The translations under genes were made by a program, and so were the position numbers. From CAKSNH01 sp964422725 (GTDB taxonomy: Bacteria > Bacillota > Clostridia > UBA1381): a stretch of DNA of 44,354 nt. The notes under the pieces are model-generated. The model ran no database searches. It worked only from the letters and a program-made list of their open reading frames with translations, and was not told the DNA's origin. The DNA lies in NCBI GenBank assembly GCA_964422725.1, contig CAYRCC010000018.1:1-44354 (forward strand), written 5' to 3'. Shown piece after piece: positions 40,966 to 44,354 of the stretch. Each line of letters starts with the position of its first letter. Position 1 is the stretch's first letter.

Positions 40966-43900
40966 ATGAAAAAGAAAACTTGCTTTTTATTGGCAATCTC
41001 GATTTTAGTCAATTTGCTGCCTATGCACATCGCATCTGCCGCATATGACGCTACATTTATACTTTCGGACCAAAGCGTGGTCATCACAGAGAACGGAGAA
41101 TACAAAATATCATGTCTTGACCCGACCTCAAACACCATCTATGTGGCAAACAACCTTACCGACGTTGTACTTGACGTTGAAGATTTGAACATCAGACATT
41201 CGGCATCTTATACCACCGCACCTATAGAAATAGGTACGGGCACATCTGTTGAGCTGAATTTTGAAGGCGTAAACACAATTGTCGCCTATGACACCGCCGC
41301 CATCAAAATCCCCGAAGAAAATTCGTCGATAACCATCGGCGGCAGCGGCAGTGTAAAAATTATCGGCGGTAAATACGCGGCAGGTATCGGTGCGGATAAG
41401 GGCAAGACTCCGGGTGCAATCACAATCAATTCCGGTACATTCGATATTTACGGAGGTTCAAGAGCGGCAGGTATCGGCGGCGGTTATAACGGAAACGGCG
41501 GTTCTTTGACCGTCAACGGCGGTGATATTACCGTACGCTCATATGACGGCGGTGCCGGTATCGGCAGCGGCTACGGTGCGGACAACGGCGAAACCGTAAT
41601 CAACGGCGGTACTGTCAGTGCCGCGGGTTCGGACGGCGGTGCCGGTATCGGCGGCGGCTACAGAGGTAAGGGCGGCAATATTGTAATCGACGGCGGTACT
41701 GTCAGTGCCGTAAGCGGAAAAGAAGGGTATGCAATAGGCAGCGGACGCTATTGTGTCGAGTCGGCAATTACAATTGCCGACGGCGCTGAAATTTCGGCGT
41801 TTTCCGCCAACGGCACTGCGGCAGTGGAAGAGGAAGGCCTCAGCTGTAGCGCGGTTGTATTTTCGGGCAAATTTAACGGCGACTTTTTCAAGAAAGACGA
41901 ACTGTTTACATTTACCGGCGGTGCCAATGTCAAAAACATAACTTTCCCTGCCGGCAATCAGGAAATATTCACAACACTCCCCGCTGTCGGTAATTATACC
42001 GTTTCGTGTACACAAGGAAATCTTACATATACAAACGGTTCGGCAAAGAGTGACGTGTTTGCAATAACGAACGAATACAATATATTTGAACTGCGCTCTT
42101 TCTGTGCGTGCGAACTTACCGCACCGGAATTTACGGTTGACGATGTTATTATGTCGAAAACCTCAAAAAAACAATCAATATCACTGTCGGCAAAAAAAGC
42201 CGAGTTTACACGTTCGGACAGCTGTGACGAACACAAAAACTCAAGACCGGCAATCACTTATACGTTCTCTATCATAGAGGACCGTGCAAAAATTGCCGAA
42301 TTATCAGGAAAAAGAATTACTTTCAGCGTTGAAACTCCGGGTACGTATACGGTAGTGGTTCGTGCGACAGCCACCGCCGGAAATGTACAGTCGTATACGG
42401 ACACGCCTATCACAGTTACGCGTCAAGCCGTAGCCGAGGATATTGACGATGAAGACATCGAAAACGAAAATATTTATATTGAATCAAACGGCGTGTACAA
42501 TATAGACGGTGACACCGAGCATAACGCCATCATCGTTGCCAGCGACCTTCTCGATGTAACTATCGTTTTGAATAACGCCGAAATTGACCTAAGCTCAAAT
42601 GCCGGAACCAACAAATCACCTATTACAATAGGCTCAGGCTCAAATGTCAATATTTCTTTCACCGGAAGCGGCAATAAACTTCTCGCAAAGAAAGATGCCG
42701 ACGTTATAAATATGGTATACGACAAAAATAATGACTCTCCGACAACCGTAACACTGCGCGGCGCGGGCAAGGTTACGATGACCGCAAAAGGCGAAGGCGC
42801 TTGTATCGGCGGCGGAAAAAACGGCGAGGTATATATTCTGGACACCAACATAAAAATGCTTGCGATTGATGCACCGGCAATAACTTGCGGAAAGTTCTTC
42901 GTTTCCGAGGATGCGGAAATTGACATAAAATCCGAAAGCGGCAAAAATCCGGCAATCAGTGCCGGTCACTTTATTTCTGTTCCTTATGAGGGTCTTGAAC
43001 CGGGATATCTTTTGCAGGGTGTATTGTCAAAGTCGTTGGATGTGTCAAGGTCTACAACCTTAACAATAAAGAACTCAAATACAAAAAAATCCGTTTCCGT
43101 ATCGGCTGTGTCAAGTGATACCTCAGCTTTTTCAACGGTTTTGCCGAGTGACGGATACTATACCTGTACATATAAAACCGGTTCGGCAGGCACTGCAATA
43201 TATCTTACTCACGAAGATAACGGCGAAGATTACAGAGAGTTCTATGTTAATAACGTTAACACAGTAGTCGATTTTCAACACGCAAAATGCAAATGCAAGC
43301 TCTCTACTCCTAAATTTAAGGTTGAGGCTATAACACTTCCGTATGACCAAAACAGAAAGAACTACTCGCTAAATGCCGAAGATGCGATATTTAAGCTGTC
43401 CGACGAATGTTCGGAGCACGCCTCCGCACGCTCCGCCGATTACCGCTATTCGATAATTGAGGACGAAAACGGTATTTGCAGTATTTCCGACGATAAACTG
43501 CGTGTTGAGGTTTATACGCCGGGCAAATATAAGGTTAAGCTGCGCGCAACCGCTTTTGTTGACGGTATCACCTCCTCAAAGGATACAAGTGTTACAATAA
43601 CAAAGCTCACCGAAGAGGAAACGGTTAAACAGCGCGGTACGGAACACGTTCCTTACATTTACGGTTACGAGGACGAAACGTTCAGACCCGATGCCAACAT
43701 CACGCGTGCCGAAGCCGCCTCACTACTGGTCAATGCGCTTGACCTTAACGTAAAACCGTCAAAAACAAATCTTATCGACCTTTTTGACGATACGGCGTGG
43801 TACTATGATAATGTAGTGTTTATGGAACATAGCGGATATCTTTCGGGTTATGAGGACGGTTCGTTCAAGCCTAACGCAACTATGACACGAGCCGAGTTTT

Positions 43901-44235
43901 GCACGTTTATATGCAAAACTCAAAATCTTACTTCAAAATCCTCAAAAAGCAAGCTTACCGACCTTGACGGTCACTGGGCGGCAGGATATGTTTCGGCACT
44001 TATAAAGAAGAAAGCAATTTCCGGATATGAGGACAATACATTTAAGCCTGACGCACCTATTACACGCGCCGAGGCGGTAACTATTATAAACTCGGTTCTT
44101 GAACGCACTCCCGACCCTGAAAAAATCAAGGAGGCCATTCCGGAAACCGATTTCAGCGACTTGAAACGTTCACACTGGGCATATAAGGATATTATGGAAG
44201 CCTCAACCCGTCATTACGAAAAGGAACTGCACTGA
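40966..44235 (+). CDS. SLH-anchored surface protein with beta-helix-like repeats
   Basis: The 1089-residue protein has a signal peptide (KKKTCFLLAISILVNLLPMH, cleavage after ASA near residue 25) and three SLH domains at the C-terminus (about 893-1060; GYEDETFRPDANITRAEA, GYEDGSFKPNATMTRAEF, GYEDNTFKPDAPITRAEA), which bind cell-wall polysaccharide. The body is two related modules (about 28-470 and 488-870). Module 1 has four Gly-rich 29-residue repeats (138-253) of parallel beta-helix type, as in carbohydrate-binding surface proteins; module 2 has one decayed copy. Each module ends with a C-x-C-x37-C-x2-H cluster (C380, C382, C420, H423; C775, C777, C815, H818). AAAGGG lies 7 nt before the ATG. 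No catalytic motif was seen; adhesion or carbohydrate binding is inferred. Confidence 0.88.
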   Translation: MKKKTCFLLAISILVNLLPMHIASAAYDATFILSDQSVVITENGEYKISCLDPTSNTIYVANNLTDVVLDVEDLNIRHSASYTTAPIEIGTGTSVELNFEGVNTIVAYDTAAIKIPEENSSITIGGSGSVKIIGGKYAAGIGADKGKTPGAITINSGTFDIYGGSRAAGIGGGYNGNGGSLTVNGGDITVRSYDGGAGIGSGYGADNGETVINGGTVSAAGSDGGAGIGGGYRGKGGNIVIDGGTVSAVSGKEGYAIGSGRYCVESAITIADGAEISAFSANGTAAVEEEGLSCSAVVFSGKFNGDFFKKDELFTFTGGANVKNITFPAGNQEIFTTLPAVGNYTVSCTQGNLTYTNGSAKSDVFAITNEYNIFELRSFCACELTAPEFTVDDVIMSKTSKKQSISLSAKKAEFTRSDSCDEHKNSRPAITYTFSIIEDRAKIAELSGKRITFSVETPGTYTVVVRATATAGNVQSYTDTPITVTRQAVAEDIDDEDIENENIYIESNGVYNIDGDTEHNAIIVASDLLDVTIVLNNAEIDLSSNAGTNKSPITIGSGSNVNISFTGSGNKLLAKKDADVINMVYDKNNDSPTTVTLRGAGKVTMTAKGEGACIGGGKNGEVYILDTNIKMLAIDAPAITCGKFFVSEDAEIDIKSESGKNPAISAGHFISVPYEGLEPGYLLQGVLSKSLDVSRSTTLTIKNSNTKKSVSVSAVSSDTSAFSTVLPSDGYYTCTYKTGSAGTAIYLTHEDNGEDYREFYVNNVNTVVDFQHAKCKCKLSTPKFKVEAITLPYDQNRKNYSLNAEDAIFKLSDECSEHASARSADYRYSIIEDENGICSISDDKLRVEVYTPGKYKVKLRATAFVDGITSSKDTSVTITKLTEEETVKQRGTEHVPYIYGYEDETFRPDANITRAEAASLLVNALDLNVKPSKTNLIDLFDDTAWYYDNVVFMEHSGYLSGYEDGSFKPNATMTRAEFCTFICKTQNLTSKSSKSKLTDLDGHWAAGYVSALIKKKAISGYEDNTFKPDAPITRAEAVTIINSVLERTPDPEKIKEAIPETDFSDLKRSHWAYKDIMEASTRHYEKELH
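41377..41724 (+). repeat. Four 87-bp in-frame tandem repeats in the surface-protein gene
   Basis: Each unit encodes 29 residues beginning with (A/G)AGIG and ending near TV or DI followed by Gly/Asp-rich turns. The period is exact over four units (residues 138-253), with a fifth partial copy (GYAIGSGR). The third and fourth are closest in DNA, sharing GGCGGTGCCGGTATCGGC and a segment coding GGTVSA. Confidence 0.85.
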
Positions 44236-44264
44236 CAAATCAATCGGTATTTAAAACCAAACAC

Positions 44265-44303
44265 AAAAATCGGGAGTATTTAAAAGAATACCCCCGATTT
44301 TTT
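44265..44303 (+). terminator. Terminator after the surface-protein gene
   Basis: Arms AAAAATCGGGAGTATT (44265-44280) and its partner (44287-44302), 15 of 16 pairs, with a 6-nt loop, end in a run of T. It begins 30 nt after the stop codon. Confidence 0.85.
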
Positions 44304-44308
44304 AAAGT

Positions 44309-44354
44309 GTAGACTTATTAGTTTTGCTTAAAATTTTTGAAGAGGTTTCGCTGT
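44309..44354. repeat. Dispersed intergenic repeat, inverted partial copy (runs off the window)
   Basis: This 46-nt segment is the reverse complement of 38632-38677 with three mismatches and no gaps. It continues past the window edge, so its full extent is unknown. Confidence 0.8.

Noticed and set aside
41539..42015. Minus-strand frame of 158 codons inside the SLH gene
   Set aside because: It arises from the repetitive Gly-rich coding sequence read backwards; the plus-strand protein is clearly real.
1..44354. CRISPR arrays, insertion sequences, tRNA and rRNA genes
   Set aside because: No regularly spaced short direct repeats with unique spacers, no transposase and no tRNA or rRNA signature were seen on either strand by eye.

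Overview
The window reads as chromosome from a Gram-positive, anaerobic-type member of the Clostridia. Supporting signs are strong AGGAGG-type ribosome binding sites, sigma-A promoters with 17-bp spacers, a SpoIIID-like sporulation regulator fragment, a clostridial-order dcw cluster headed by mraZ with a PASTA-type PBP and a MurE carrying the DNPR motif (diaminopimelate-type), an SLH-anchored surface protein, and an ethanolamine operon of the Firmicutes type (EutT, PduL-type phosphotransacylase). I cannot name the species.

Layout. Positions 1-251 (minus) hold a promoter firing out of the window and a very short SpoIIID-like gene with its own terminator and a perfect 15-bp inverted repeat around its ribosome binding site. 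Positions 397-11858 (minus) are a 14-gene ethanolamine microcompartment operon, transcribed eutG-eutA-eutB-eutC-eutL-eutK-eutM/E-eutT-pduL-(unknown)-eutN-eutH-eutQ. It encodes the permease, the B12-dependent lyase with its reactivase and adenosyltransferase, aldehyde and alcohol dehydrogenases, a phosphotransacylase and four shell proteins. No eutVW regulator or B12 riboswitch was recognised in the window. Positions 11973-14147 hold a single GH35 beta-galactosidase gene. Positions 14295-29380 (minus) are the division and cell-wall cluster mraZ-rsmH-ftsL-pbp-murE-murF-mraY-ftsW-murG-murA-ftsQ-DUF881-sbp-ftsZ, which lacks murD, murC, murB and ftsA. An L-arabinose isomerase gene (29902-31380, plus) follows.

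Right part. upp plus a small unknown gene (31612-32527, minus) are followed by a branched-chain amino-acid type ABC transporter livJ-H-M-G-F (32737-37519, minus). A divergent XRE-type regulator (38096-38434, plus) shares a 580-bp intergenic region with livJ that is rich in ACATTT motifs. Next come dinB and a membrane protein (minus), then a 1089-residue exported protein with beta-helix-like Gly-rich repeats and three SLH domains (40966-44235, plus). Copies of a dispersed intergenic repeat lie at about 31.4, 38.6 and 44.3 kb.

How it fits together: the eut operon would import ethanolamine (EutH), cleave it to acetaldehyde and ammonia (EutBC, repaired by EutA and supplied with adenosylcobalamin by EutT), then turn acetaldehyde into acetyl-CoA (EutE), acetyl phosphate (PduL) and ethanol (EutG) inside a protein shell (EutL, EutK, EutM, EutN). 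The least explained items are the mini-SpoIIID with its palindrome, the EutK with a Rho_N/SAP-like tail, the duplicated Cys/His clusters in the SLH protein, and the dispersed repeats.
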